From the NCBI RefSeq assembly GCF_000196015.1, contig NC_007973.1, positions 1,302,001 to 1,366,000 on the forward strand: a stretch of 64,000 bases of DNA. Reading direction: 5' to 3'. Numbering within the stretch: the first letter of the stretch is position 1; every line of letters begins with the position of its first letter. Of the stretch, positions 10,042 to 18,789 are shown piece after piece. The notes below the pieces were generated by a model. It worked only from the letters and a program-made list of their open reading frames with translations. It was not told the DNA's origin and made no database searches. Source of the DNA: Cupriavidus metallidurans CH34 (GTDB taxonomy: Bacteria; Pseudomonadota; Gammaproteobacteria; Burkholderiales; Burkholderiaceae). The position numbers were made by a program, and so were the translations under genes.

Positions 10042-10478
10042 AGGGGATTGACGGCTGACCGAGCAGTTTATCCACTTTATTGCGGTGCGTCGCTTGGGGA
10101 AAGCGCCTACACGGCACAGTATTTGCGCGCTGGTCGCGAGGCCTTGCGAGACGGACACGATGCGATTTCTGATGCACTGCCGCAATATTTCACATTATAA
10201 GAAATGACTTCGTAATCTGAAAATTTAGCTTGTCAGCACTTGCTGTGCTTCCATAGAATCGCTTCGACCGATCAATGCGGGCGGGCGCACTGCGCTTGCT
10301 GAGTACAGGATCCGGGCGATGAACGCGTCATCAGCCCCACGGAGGATCCGGCTTTGGCCTACCGATGCCAGGGCAAGGCTTGGCGCTCCGCCGCGACGTC
10401 ACAAACCGTCAAGACCGGCCGCTGGAGTCCCGCGCTTCGCTGTGTGGGCACCGGGCAGGAATTCACCAGGAGACAGTC
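10042..10478. other. intergenic region between the sensor kinase and aceE
   Basis: A 437-base gap between divergent genes with no convincing coding frame of its own. It turns AT-richer between about 10180 and 10260, where a good rightward promoter for aceE sits. The region from 10260 to the aceE start would be an untranslated leader of about 215 bases. I see no tRNA or known riboswitch in it. The leftward promoter of the kinase gene must lie in the left part, but I could not pick it out. Confidence 0.6.
10230..10259 (+). promoter_or_regulatory. sigma70 promoter of the PDH operon with an inverted repeat in the spacer
   Basis: A -35 TTGTCA (10230-10235) and -10 TAGAAT (10254-10259) are separated by 18 bases, each matching five of six consensus positions. 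The spacer carries an inverted repeat, AGCAC-TTGCT-GTGCT (10235-10249), that a repressor could use to block polymerase. No PDH regulator gene is next door apart from the divergent two-component pair. Promoter call is inference from sequence. Confidence 0.6.
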
Positions 10479-13166
10479 ATGTCCGCTGTACCAGAGCAGA
10501 TCCTCGGCGCCAGCAGCGCCAACGACGCAGATCCCCAGGAAACGCACGAATGGCTGGACGCCCTGCAGGGCGTCCTCAACGCGGAAGGCACCGAGCGCGC
10601 CGCGTTCCTGATCGACAAGCAAATCGAATACGCGCGCGTGAACGGCGTTACCCAGCCGTTCCATGCCGAAACGCCGTACATCAACACCATCCCGGTGGAG
10701 CAGCAGGCCCGCATTCCCGGCGACCAGGACATCGAGCACCGCATCCGCTCGTACACGCGCTGGAACGCGATGGCCATGGTGCTGCGTGCCAACAAGCACA
10801 CCAACGTCGGCGGCCACATCTCGTCGTTCGCCTCGGCGGCCACGCTCTATGACGTGGGCTACAACCACTTCTGGCGCGCCCCGTCGGAGCAGAGCGGCGG
10901 CGACCTCGTTTTCGTGCAGGGCCATTCGGCACCGGGCGTCTACTCGCGCGCCTTCCTGCTAGGCCGCCTGACGCCCGAACAGCTCGACAGCTTCCGTCAG
11001 GAAGTGGACGGCAAGGGCATCTCGTCGTACCCGCACCCGTGGCTGATGCCGGACTTCTGGCAGTTCCCGACCGTGTCGATGGGCCTGGGCCCGATCATGG
11101 CGATCTACCAGGCCCGCTTCATGAAGTACCTGGCCAGCCGTGGCCTGGTGAACGCCGGCGACCGCAAGGTATGGGCGTTCCTGGGTGATGGCGAGACCGA
11201 CGAGCCGGAATCGCTGGGCGCGATCGGCATGGCCGGCCGCGAGAAGCTGGACAACCTGGTTTTCGTGATCAACTGCAACCTGCAGCGCCTGGATGGCCCG
11301 GTGCGCGGCAATGGCAAGATCATCCAGGAACTGGAATCGGAATTCCGTGGCTCGGGCTGGAACGTGATCAAGCTGATCTGGGGCAGCCGCTGGGATCCGC
11401 TGCTGCAGCGCGACACCAAGGGCCTGCTGATGAAGCGCATGATGGAATGCGTGGACGGCGAGTACCAGACCTTCAAGGCCAAGGATGGCGCCTACGTGCG
11501 CGAGCACTTCTTCAATACGCCGGAACTGAAGGCCATGGTGGCCGACTGGTCCGACGACGACATCTGGCGCCTGAACCGCGGCGGCCATGATCCGCACAAG
11601 GTCTACGCGGCCTACAAGGCGGCTAGCGAGCACAAGGGCCAGCCGACGCTGATCCTGGCCAAGACCATCAAGGGCTATGGCATGGGCGATGCCGGGCAGG
11701 CCATGAACGTGGCCCACCAGCAGAAGAAGATGCCGGTGGACGCGATCCGCGCGTTCCGCGACCAGTTCAACATCCCGGTGGCGGACGACAAGCTGGAAGA
11801 AGTCCCGTACCTGACCTTCCCGGAAGGCTCGAAGGAACTGGAGTACATGCGCAAGGCGCGCATGGACCTGGGCGGCTACCTGCCGGCCCGCCGTATGAAG
11901 GCCGAGGCGCTGAAGGTGCCCGAGCTGTCGGCGTTCGAAGCGCTGATCAAGGCCACTGGCGAAGGCCGCGAAGTGTCCACCACGATGGCCTTCGTGCGTA
12001 TCCTGAACACGCTGCTCAAGGACAAGCAGGTCGGCAAGCACGTGGTGCCCATCGTGCCGGACGAGTCGCGCACCTTCGGCATGGAAGGCCTGTTCCGCCA
12101 GGTTGGTATCTGGAACCAGGAAGGCCAGAAGTACGTGCCGGAAGACCATGACCAGTTGATGTTCTACAAGGAATCGCAGACGGGTCAGGTGCTGCAGGAA
12201 GGCATCAACGAAGCCGGCGCCATGTGCGACTGGATCGCCGCCGCCACGTCGTACTCGACGCACGGCGTGCAGATGATCCCGTTCTACATCTACTATTCGA
12301 TGTTCGGCATCCAGCGTATCGGCGACTTGTGCTGGGCCGCCGCCGACATGCGCTCGCGCGGCTTCCTGCTGGGCGGCACCGCTGGCCGCACCACGCTGAA
12401 CGGTGAAGGCTTGCAGCACGAGGATGGTCACTCGCACGTGTTCCACGCTGTGATCCCGAACTGTATCTCGTACGATCCGACGTTCCAGTACGAACTCGCC
12501 GTGATCATGCAGGACGGCCTGCGCCGCATGTATGCCGAACAGGAAGACGTGTACTACTACCTGACGGTGATGAACGAGAACTACGAGCATCCGGAAATGC
12601 CGGCTGGCGTGGAACGCGACATCGTCCAGGGCATGTACCAGTTCCGCAAGGGCGTGGAGAACAGCAACGCGCCGCGCGTGCAACTGCTGGGCTCGGGCAC
12701 GATCTTCCGCGAGGTGATCGCCGCCGCCGACCTGCTCAAGAAGGACTGGGGCGTGGAATCGGATCTGTGGAGCTGCCCGAGCTTCACCGAACTGGCCCGC
12801 GAAGGCCAGGAAGTTGAGCGTCACAACCTGCTGAACCCGACCGGCACGCAGCGCGAATCGTTTGTCGCCCAGAAGCTCAAGGGCGTGCGCGGTCCGGTCA
12901 TCGCGTCCACCGACTACATCCGTGCGTTCGCCGAGCAGATCCGTCCGTTCGTGCCGCGTCGCTACGTGGTGCTGGGCACCGATGGCTTCGGCCGCTCGGA
13001 TACCCGCGAGAAGCTGCGCCACTTCTTCGAAGTGGACCGCTACTGGGTCACGGTGGCCGCGCTGAAGGCGCTGGCTGACGAAGGCGCGATCGGTCGCGAG
13101 AAGGTGGCCGAGGCCATCAAGAAGTACAACCTCGACCCGAACAAGCCGAACCCGATGTCGGTCTGA
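10479..13166 (+). CDS. aceE: pyruvate dehydrogenase E1 component, homodimeric type
   Basis: An 895-residue thiamine-diphosphate enzyme that decarboxylates pyruvate and reductively acetylates the lipoyl groups of E2. The N-terminal half has the TPP motif GDGETDEPESLG followed by the Asn-rich segment VFVINCNLQRLDGPVRGNGK. The remainder matches the single-chain E1 type of proteobacteria throughout, and the length is usual. The start is ATG 10479, preceded by an AGGAGA ribosome site; the frame extends 38 codons upstream without coding character. First gene of aceE-aceF-(protease homologue)-lpdA, with a 200-base gap before aceF. Confidence 0.97.
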   Translation: MSAVPEQILGASSANDADPQETHEWLDALQGVLNAEGTERAAFLIDKQIEYARVNGVTQPFHAETPYINTIPVEQQARIPGDQDIEHRIRSYTRWNAMAMVLRANKHTNVGGHISSFASAATLYDVGYNHFWRAPSEQSGGDLVFVQGHSAPGVYSRAFLLGRLTPEQLDSFRQEVDGKGISSYPHPWLMPDFWQFPTVSMGLGPIMAIYQARFMKYLASRGLVNAGDRKVWAFLGDGETDEPESLGAIGMAGREKLDNLVFVINCNLQRLDGPVRGNGKIIQELESEFRGSGWNVIKLIWGSRWDPLLQRDTKGLLMKRMMECVDGEYQTFKAKDGAYVREHFFNTPELKAMVADWSDDDIWRLNRGGHDPHKVYAAYKAASEHKGQPTLILAKTIKGYGMGDAGQAMNVAHQQKKMPVDAIRAFRDQFNIPVADDKLEEVPYLTFPEGSKELEYMRKARMDLGGYLPARRMKAEALKVPELSAFEALIKATGEGREVSTTMAFVRILNTLLKDKQVGKHVVPIVPDESRTFGMEGLFRQVGIWNQEGQKYVPEDHDQLMFYKESQTGQVLQEGINEAGAMCDWIAAATSYSTHGVQMIPFYIYYSMFGIQRIGDLCWAAADMRSRGFLLGGTAGRTTLNGEGLQHEDGHSHVFHAVIPNCISYDPTFQYELAVIMQDGLRRMYAEQEDVYYYLTVMNENYEHPEMPAGVERDIVQGMYQFRKGVENSNAPRVQLLGSGTIFREVIAAADLLKKDWGVESDLWSCPSFTELAREGQEVERHNLLNPTGTQRESFVAQKLKGVRGPVIASTDYIRAFAEQIRPFVPRRYVVLGTDGFGRSDTREKLRHFFEVDRYWVTVAALKALADEGAIGREKVAEAIKKYNLDPNKPNPMSV

Positions 13167-13367
13167 CCCCGGACTTGCACGACTGAACCCCCGCAGCGCG
13201 GCACCCGCCGCGCCGCAGTGTGCCACCGGCTGACCCGGCGGCGCACCACGGCGAATGGTGATGCGCGGCAGCGTGACAGATGCGTGTGGCGAGAGTAACC
13301 TCGCCGATTGCGTTTGTCGCGTTTGTCGTATCTGGCCAGAGTGCCGGCTGCCCAGGAGAGACACTGA

Positions 13368-15032
13368 ATGAGTCAAGCGATTGAAATCAAGGTGCCGGAT
13401 ATCGGCGACTACGACGCCGTTCCCGTCATCGAAGTGCACGTGAAGCCGGGCGACACGATCAACGCGGAAGACGCGCTGGTGACGCTGGAATCCGACAAGG
13501 CCACCATGGACGTGCCGTCGCCGCAGGCCGGCACGGTCAAGGAAGTCCGGATCAAGGTGGGCGATAGCGTTTCCGAAGGCTCCGTGCTGGTGATGCTCGA
13601 GCCCGCAGGCGCCGCTGCCGCCGCTCCGGCTCCCGCAGCCGCTGCTGCTCCGGCAGCTCCGGCCCCTGCCGCCGCGGCACCCGCGCCGGCGGCTCCCGCT
13701 GCCCCGGCTCCGGCCGCTGCCCCTGCTGGTGGTGGCACGGTCGAGGTCAAGGTGCCCGATATCGGCGACTACGACGCCGTGCCGGTCATCGAAATCCACG
13801 TCAAGGTGGGTGACCAGATCAACGCCGAAGACGCGTTGGTGACGCTGGAGTCCGACAAGGCCACCATGGATGTGCCGTCGCCGCAGGCCGGCACGGTCAA
13901 GGAAATCAAGGTCAAGGTCGGTGATAACGTCGCCCAAGGCACGCTGATCCTGATCCTGGAAGCTGCTGGCGGCGCTGCCGCAGCAGCTCCGGCCCCGGCA
14001 GCCGCCCCGGCGCCTGCCGCAGCCGCTCCCGCGCCCGCACCGGCGGCCGCGGCGCCGGCACCTGTTGCCGCGCCGGCCGTCGCGCCAGCGGTGCAGGGTA
14101 CGACCGGCAAGGCCGCTCACGCCAGCCCGACCGTGCGCAAGTTCGCGCGCGAGCTGGGTGTCGACGTGTCGCGTGTGCCGGGCACCGCTCCCAAGGGCCG
14201 CATCACGCAGGAAGACGTGCAGAACTACGTCAAGAGCGTCATGAGCGGCCAGACTGCCACGCCGTCCGCACCGGCTGCCGCCGCCGGCACCGGCGTGGGC
14301 CTGGACCTGCTGCCGTGGCCGAAGGTGGACTTCACGCGCTTTGGCGAAGTGGAGTCGAAGCCGCTGTCGCGCATCAAGAAGATCTCTGGCGCCAACCTGC
14401 ATCGCAACTGGGTCATGATCCCTCACGTCACGAACTGTGACGAAGCGGACATCACCGAGCTCGAGGCATTCCGCGTGCAGCTCAACAAGGAAAACGAGAA
14501 GGCTGGCATCAAGGTGACGATGCTTGCGTTCATGATCAAGGCCACCGTTGCGGCGCTCAAGAAGTTCCCGAACTTCAACGCCTCGCTGGACGGCGACAAC
14601 CTGGTGCTGAAGAAGTACTTCAACATCGGTTTCGCGGCCGACACCCCGAACGGTCTGGTCGTGCCGGTGATCAAGGACGCCGACAAGAAGGGCGTGCTCG
14701 AGATCAGCCAGGAAATGAGCGATCTGGCCAAGCTGGCGCGCGACGGCAAGCTGAAGCCTGACCAGATGCAAGGCGGCTGCTTCTCGATCTCGTCGCTCGG
14801 CGGCCTCGGTGGCACGTACTTCACGCCGATCATCAATGCGCCGGAAGTGGCCATCATGGGCGTGTGCAAGTCGTATATGAAGCCGGTGTGGGACGGCAAG
14901 CAGTTCGCCCCGCGCCTGACGCTGCCGCTGTCGCTGTCGTGGGATCACCGCGTGATCGACGGTGCCGAGGCCGCACGCTTCAACACGTACTTCGCGGCGC
15001 TGCTGGCGGATTTCCGCCGGATTCTGCTGTAA
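13368..15032 (+). CDS. aceF: dihydrolipoamide acetyltransferase E2 with two lipoyl domains
   Basis: A 554-residue E2 core of the PDH complex that transfers acetyl groups to CoA. Two near-identical lipoyl domains (about 4-77 and 124-197) carry the lipoylated lysines in ESDKATM at Lys44 and Lys164. Each is followed by an Ala/Pro-rich mobile linker. A peripheral subunit-binding domain lies at about 249-290 ([14 protein letters not shown]), and the acyltransferase domain ends with SWDHRVIDG, giving catalytic His527 and Asp531. E. coli has three lipoyl domains; two is common in beta-proteobacteria. The lipoyl domains are repeated at DNA level too, a recent-looking duplication. Start ATG 13368 follows an AGGAGA site. 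Confidence 0.97.
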   Translation: MSQAIEIKVPDIGDYDAVPVIEVHVKPGDTINAEDALVTLESDKATMDVPSPQAGTVKEVRIKVGDSVSEGSVLVMLEPAGAAAAAPAPAAAAAPAAPAPAAAAPAPAAPAAPAPAAAPAGGGTVEVKVPDIGDYDAVPVIEIHVKVGDQINAEDALVTLESDKATMDVPSPQAGTVKEIKVKVGDNVAQGTLILILEAAGGAAAAAPAPAAAPAPAAAAPAPAPAAAAPAPVAAPAVAPAVQGTTGKAAHASPTVRKFARELGVDVSRVPGTAPKGRITQEDVQNYVKSVMSGQTATPSAPAAAAGTGVGLDLLPWPKVDFTRFGEVESKPLSRIKKISGANLHRNWVMIPHVTNCDEADITELEAFRVQLNKENEKAGIKVTMLAFMIKATVAALKKFPNFNASLDGDNLVLKKYFNIGFAADTPNGLVVPVIKDADKKGVLEISQEMSDLAKLARDGKLKPDQMQGGCFSISSLGGLGGTYFTPIINAPEVAIMGVCKSYMKPVWDGKQFAPRLTLPLSLSWDHRVIDGAEAARFNTYFAALLADFRRILL

Positions 15033-15042
15033 GCATCGGCAA

Positions 15043-15067
15043 CGCCCGCCAGCGAACCTGGCGGGCG
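15043..15067 (+). other. GC-rich hairpin between aceF and the protease homologue
   Basis: A perfect 10-base stem (15043-15052 with 15058-15067) and a 5-base loop begin 10 bases after the aceF stop. No T-tract follows, so it is not a classical terminator. It could protect the 3' end of the aceEF message or lower read-through into the next genes. Confidence 0.5.
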
Positions 15068-15095
15068 CGTCTGCATTGCATTCAAGGGGCGAGCC

Positions 15096-15692
15096 ATGAC
15101 TACCTGCGTTGTCGTCAGGAAAGGTGACGAGGTGGCGATCGGTGCCGATGCGCTGGTGACATTCGGCGATACGCGGCTGTCGCGCGCTTATGAGCGGAAC
15201 CAGAAGGTGATTCCCGTTGGCGACAGCTTCGTCGGGCTGGCAGGCACCACCGCGCATTTCCCGGTCATGCGCAGCTTGCTGACGGGCATGGGCGAGGAAT
15301 GCCGGCTGCATACCCGTGACGATGTGTTCCGAACCTTTCTCAAGGTGCATGAAAAGCTCAAGAACGAGTATTTCATCAACACCAAGGAAGACGAGGACGA
15401 CCCCTACGAGTCATCGCAGATCGTCTGCCTGATCGCCAATTCGGGCGGCATTTTCGGCGTTTATTCGTACCGCGAGGTGTTTTCGTTCGATCGTTTCTGG
15501 GGCATTGGCTCGGGCCGCAACTACGCGCTCGGCGCCATGCACGCGGTGTATGACCGCACGGACCTGGATGCCGGAGCGATCGCGAGGATCGGCGTGGAAG
15601 CGGGTATCGAGTTCGACAAGAGTTCGGCGGCACCGATCGACGTGCACACGGTACGGCTGCAAGTGGCAACCAACAAAGACGGCGCGGCCTGA
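15096..15692 (+). CDS. HslV/proteasome-like Ntn hydrolase (beta-proteobacterial proteasome homologue type)
   Basis: A 198-residue protein with the N-terminus of a self-compartmentalising threonine protease. After Met removal it begins [20 protein letters not shown], aligning with HslV's TT-start so that Thr1 is the nucleophile. Asp17 is conserved, and Lys36 (in NQKVIPVGD) falls where the proteasome's Lys33 belongs after a three-residue insertion. The C-terminal part has [18 protein letters not shown], matching the proteasomal GSG loop. It fits the BPH family described in beta-proteobacteria, which forms double rings without a known ATPase partner. It lies 63 bases after aceF and 39 before lpdA, so it is made with the PDH complex. 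Substrates are unknown. Confidence 0.85.
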   Translation: MTTCVVVRKGDEVAIGADALVTFGDTRLSRAYERNQKVIPVGDSFVGLAGTTAHFPVMRSLLTGMGEECRLHTRDDVFRTFLKVHEKLKNEYFINTKEDEDDPYESSQIVCLIANSGGIFGVYSYREVFSFDRFWGIGSGRNYALGAMHAVYDRTDLDAGAIARIGVEAGIEFDKSSAAPIDVHTVRLQVATNKDGAA

Positions 15693-15731
15693 TCCCAAGG
15701 CGGGCAGGGCGCGCATCCCAGGAGGAAGAAC

Positions 15732-17510
15732 ATGAGTGTGATCGAAGTCAAGGTGCCGGATATCGGCGATTTCGACGCGGTGGAAGTGATCGAGGTGCTG
15801 GTCAAGGCTGGCGACACGGTCGAGGAAGAACAGTCGCTGATCGTGCTGGAGTCCGACAAGGCCAGCATGGAAGTGCCGTCGTCGGCCGCCGGCAAGGTCG
15901 TGGACGTCAAGGTCAAGGTGGGCGACAAGGTCGCGAAGGGCACGCTGATCTGCACCGTCGAAGGTGGCGCGGCGGCGGCTCCTGCCCCGGCGCCGGCGGC
16001 GGCGCCCAAGCCCGCGGCTGCGCCTGCTCCGGCGCCGGCAGCGGCTCCGGCGGCCGCCACGCATGCCGGTGGCGCCGACATCCAGTGCGAAATGCTGGTG
16101 CTGGGCGCAGGCCCCGGGGGTTACTCGGCGGCTTTCCGCTCGGCGGACCTCGGCATGAACACCGTTCTGGTCGAGCGCTATGGCACCCTGGGCGGCGTTT
16201 GCCTGAACGTGGGCTGCATCCCGTCGAAGGCGCTGCTGCACAACGCGGCGGTGATCGACGAGGCCAAGGCACTGGCCGCGCACGGCATCCTGTTCGGCGA
16301 AGCCAAGATCGATCTGGATGGCCTGCGGCACTACAAGGAAAGCGTGGTCGGCAAGCTGACCGGCGGTCTGTCGGGAATGGCGAAGGCCCGCAAGGTGCAG
16401 GTGGTGCGCGGCATCGGCACGTTCCTGGATCCGCATCATCTGGAAGTGCAGGAAACGGAAGGCGACAGCAAGGCCACCAATGGCAAGAAGACCGTGATCC
16501 GCTTCGAAAAGGCGATCATCGCGGCTGGCAGCCAGGCCGTGAAGCTGCCGTTCGTCCCTGAGGATCCGCGCATTTTCGATTCGACGGGCGCGCTGGAACT
16601 GCGCGACATCCCGAACAAGATGCTCGTGATTGGCGGCGGCATCATCGGCCTGGAAATGGCCACTGTCTACAGCACGCTCGGCGCGCGACTCGATGTCGTG
16701 GAAATGCTCGACGGCCTGATGCAGGGCGCTGACCGCGATCTGGTCAAGGTCTGGGACAAGGTGAACAAGCATCGCTTCGATAACGTGATGCTGAAGACCA
16801 AGACTGTCGGCGTGGAAGCGAAGCCGGATGGCATCTACGTGAAGTTCGAGGGCGAGTCCGCGCCGGCCGAGCCGCAGCGTTACGACGCCGTGCTGGTGTC
16901 GGTGGGCCGTTCCCCGAACGGCAAGAAGATCGGTGCCGAGAAGGCCGGTGTAGCAGTGACCGACCGTGGCTTCATCGATGTCGACAAGCAGATGCGCACC
17001 AATGTGCCGCACATCTACGCGATCGGCGATATCGTCGGCCAGCCGATGCTTGCACACAAGGCGGTGCATGAGGCACATGTGGCCGCCGAAGCCGCGCATG
17101 GCGAGAAGGCCTACTTCGACGCGAAGCAGATCCCGTCCGTGGCGTTCACCGATCCGGAAGTGGCATGGGCCGGCAAGACCGAAGACCAGTGCAAGGCCGA
17201 AGGCATCAAGTACAGCAAGGGTGTGTTCCCGTGGGCCGCTTCGGGCCGCGCGATCGCCAATGGGCGTGACGAAGGCTTCACCAAGCTGATTTTCGACGAG
17301 GAAACCCATCGCATCATCGGTGGCGGTATCGTCGGCACCCACGCGGGCGACCTGATCAGCGAAGTCTGCCTGGCCATCGAGATGGGCGCGGATGCCGTGG
17401 ATATTGGCAAGACGATTCACCCGCACCCGACCTTGGGCGAGTCGATTGGCATGGCTGCGGAAATCTACGAAGGTGTGTGCACCGACGTGCCGCCGCCGCG
17501 CAAGCGCTGA
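15732..17510 (+). CDS. lpdA: dihydrolipoamide dehydrogenase E3 with N-terminal lipoyl domain
   Basis: A 592-residue flavoprotein that reoxidises dihydrolipoyl groups with NAD+. Residues 1-78 form a lipoyl domain with Lys43 in ESDKASM, joined by an Ala/Pro linker (about 80-115) to the disulfide oxidoreductase core. The core has the FAD motif [13 protein letters not shown], the redox-active pair in [13 protein letters not shown], the NAD motif [11 protein letters not shown] and the C-terminal HPHPTLGES with the catalytic His. A lipoyl domain on E3 is a known beta-proteobacterial arrangement. A strong ribosome site (AGGAGGAAG) precedes ATG 15732. Last gene of the PDH operon; a terminator follows within 25 bases. 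Confidence 0.96.
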   Translation: MSVIEVKVPDIGDFDAVEVIEVLVKAGDTVEEEQSLIVLESDKASMEVPSSAAGKVVDVKVKVGDKVAKGTLICTVEGGAAAAPAPAPAAAPKPAAAPAPAPAAAPAAATHAGGADIQCEMLVLGAGPGGYSAAFRSADLGMNTVLVERYGTLGGVCLNVGCIPSKALLHNAAVIDEAKALAAHGILFGEAKIDLDGLRHYKESVVGKLTGGLSGMAKARKVQVVRGIGTFLDPHHLEVQETEGDSKATNGKKTVIRFEKAIIAAGSQAVKLPFVPEDPRIFDSTGALELRDIPNKMLVIGGGIIGLEMATVYSTLGARLDVVEMLDGLMQGADRDLVKVWDKVNKHRFDNVMLKTKTVGVEAKPDGIYVKFEGESAPAEPQRYDAVLVSVGRSPNGKKIGAEKAGVAVTDRGFIDVDKQMRTNVPHIYAIGDIVGQPMLAHKAVHEAHVAAEAAHGEKAYFDAKQIPSVAFTDPEVAWAGKTEDQCKAEGIKYSKGVFPWAASGRAIANGRDEGFTKLIFDEETHRIIGGGIVGTHAGDLISEVCLAIEMGADAVDIGKTIHPHPTLGESIGMAAEIYEGVCTDVPPPRKR

Positions 17511-17531
17511 TTGCTGGCGCCGTAGTGAGAG

Positions 17532-17557
17532 AACCCGCCGATTCGGCGGGTTTTTTT
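17532..17557 (+). terminator. rho-independent terminator after lpdA
   Basis: A 9-base stem (AACCCGCCG at 17532-17540 with CGGCGGGTT at 17544-17552), a 3-base loop and an overlapping run of seven T (17551-17557). Placed 21 bases after the lpdA stop. Confidence 0.9.
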
Positions 17558-17597
17558 GTCTCGACTCTCCTGCGAGCACTGGGGGGAGAACGCGACG

Positions 17598-17635
17598 AAA
17601 AAAAGCCCGGCCTCTGGTGGTCAGAGGCCGGGCTT
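17598..17635 (-). terminator. rho-independent terminator of the phasin gene
   Basis: Read leftward, a 14-base stem (17603-17616 with 17622-17635) is followed by a T-run, seen on the plus strand as the A-run at 17598-17604. It lies about 140 bases beyond the phaP1 stop on the same strand, after three further hairpins. Confidence 0.8.
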
Positions 17636-17657
17636 GAACGATACCTTTTGGAATCGG

Positions 17658-17741
17658 GTACCGAGGAGACACCGGTACGAGGCGATCGGGATCGCCTCCG
17701 TTGGCAAAACGCCCCGCGTGGGCGGGGCGTTTTGCCAACGG
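17658..17741. repeat. three consecutive hairpins in the phaP1 3' region
   Basis: Three inverted repeats lie side by side: GTACCG/CGGTAC (17658-17663 and 17673-17678), GAGGCGATC/GATCGCCTC (17679-17687 and 17690-17698), and a perfect 20-base stem with a 4-base loop (17698-17717 and 17722-17741). The last two share one base. All would be in the 3' untranslated part of the phaP1 message, ahead of its T-tract terminator. The 20-base stem could itself act as a terminator or RNA-stability element. Confidence 0.7.
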
Positions 17742-17776
17742 ACCGGCCAGAGCCGGCGCGTTGGTATTACAGATGC

Positions 17777-18355
17777 TTAGGCAGCAGCAGCCGACTTCTT
17801 GGTGGCGGTGCGGGCCGTGGCGCTGGCTTGCTGGGCAGCCTTGGTCGCGGCGGTGGCAGCGGCCTGGAAGTTGCTCTCAGCCATTTCAACGGCTTGCTTG
17901 GTAGCCTTCTGCACCGACTCGTAGGCGTTGTTGGCCGCCGAGATCGCCGACTTCACGATCGCTACGGTCGACTCCGAACCCGCCGGAGCGTTCTTGGCCA
18001 GGTTGTCGACCAGGGCTTGCACGTTCTTCGTGCCTTCGGCCAGTTGGGCTTCAGCAACCTTGGTGAACTCGCTTTGGGTTTCCGAAGCGATTTCGTACAG
18101 GTGACGCGTGTAGGCCAGGGTCTTCTCGGCAACCGGCTGCACCAGCGATGCCTGGATGGCCAGCAGTTCCTGGGCGTCCTTGGCGGTCAGCGCCTTCTTG
18201 GCGTTGTCGGCGTTCTCGGCCAGGGTGGCCTTGACTACTTGCAGGTTCAGCTCAACGAGCTTCTCCACGCCTTCGAAAGCCTTCGAGGTCAGGCCGAACA
18301 GGGTTTCGAGGTTGGCTTTTTGTGCGGCTGCAACTTGTTCCGGGGTCAGGATCAT
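17777..18355 (-). CDS. phaP1: phasin PhaP1, polyhydroxybutyrate granule surface protein
   Basis: A 192-residue amphipathic helical protein of the phasin family that coats PHB granules and controls their number and size. The N-terminus [20 protein letters not shown] and long stretches such as [20 protein letters not shown] are nearly the same as the C. necator PhaP1 I remember. The C-terminus is Ala/Thr/Lys-rich, as usual. ATG 18355 is decided by this match; an upstream in-frame start at 18391 adds a non-family leader. It is a single-gene unit with its own promoter and terminators. Strong regulation by PhaR is expected from the upstream palindromes. Confidence 0.97.
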   Translation of the reverse strand: MILTPEQVAAAQKANLETLFGLTSKAFEGVEKLVELNLQVVKATLAENADNAKKALTAKDAQELLAIQASLVQPVAEKTLAYTRHLYEIASETQSEFTKVAEAQLAEGTKNVQALVDNLAKNAPAGSESTVAIVKSAISAANNAYESVQKATKQAVEMAESNFQAAATAATKAAQQASATARTATKKSAAAA

Positions 18356-18789
18356 TGCGGGTCTCCAGTGGTGAGCTTCAAGGTCAAGCAAAAGTGAAAT
18401 TAAGCCGCCCAGATGTCAAAGCCATGACTTCAGTGTCCTGGCCAGCCCGAGCGTGTGTCTCGTTTCTCGGCGCTGCCCGAAGGCTTTGATGCGCCGCAAC
18501 AATTGCAATTCTAAGAGAACAACGATGAGTGTCAAGCGGTTTTTGTGCATTGCACAAAAAATCACCCGGAACACCCCGTCGAAAGCGCATAGAAGTCGAC
18601 GTATGGCGCGTAAATTAAGGGTTTTTCCTGAGTCTGTCGCTTGATGCGGCGCGGGAGATCCTGGCGTTTTCTGGCGGTTTCGGCGATTGGTGTGCCGCAG
18701 CGGGAGGGGAGTGCTACCATCGCTGACTGCCCGGTCGGATAATGATGTCATTCAGGCACTTTCCGGGCCGCTCATCCTGCCCCATCCCG
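18356..18789. other. intergenic region between phaP1 and the deacetylase-family gene
   Basis: A 434-base gap between divergent genes. The left part is the phaP1 leader and promoter with two palindromes. The right part, from about 18570, carries no convincing gene and must hold the rightward promoter of the deacetylase-family gene, which I could not locate with confidence. Confidence 0.6.
18501..18560 (-). promoter_or_regulatory. phaP1 promoter with two probable PhaR operators
   Basis: Reading leftward, a perfect -35 TTGACA (plus-strand 18530-18535) and -10 TAGAAT (18508-18513) are 16 bases apart. One palindrome, AATTGCAATT (18501-18510), overlaps the -10. A second, TTTTTGTGCA-T-TGCACAAAAA (18540-18560, 10-base arms), ends 4 bases upstream of the -35. 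As I recall, PhaR in C. necator footprints exactly these two places on the phaP promoter, so both are assigned as PhaR operators by position and palindromy. Confidence 0.75.

Noticed and set aside
7519..10200. 893-codon forward frame opposite the sensor kinase
   Set aside because: Shadow of the histidine kinase gene; no recognisable domain.
13409..14110. Ala/Gly-rich reverse frames opposite the E2 linkers
   Set aside because: Mirror images of the Ala/Pro linkers and lipoyl domains of aceF.
10959..15350. 1463-codon reverse-strand frame across aceE and aceF
   Set aside because: Antisense shadow of two certain genes in GC-rich DNA; the translation is His/Arg/Gln-rich without domains.
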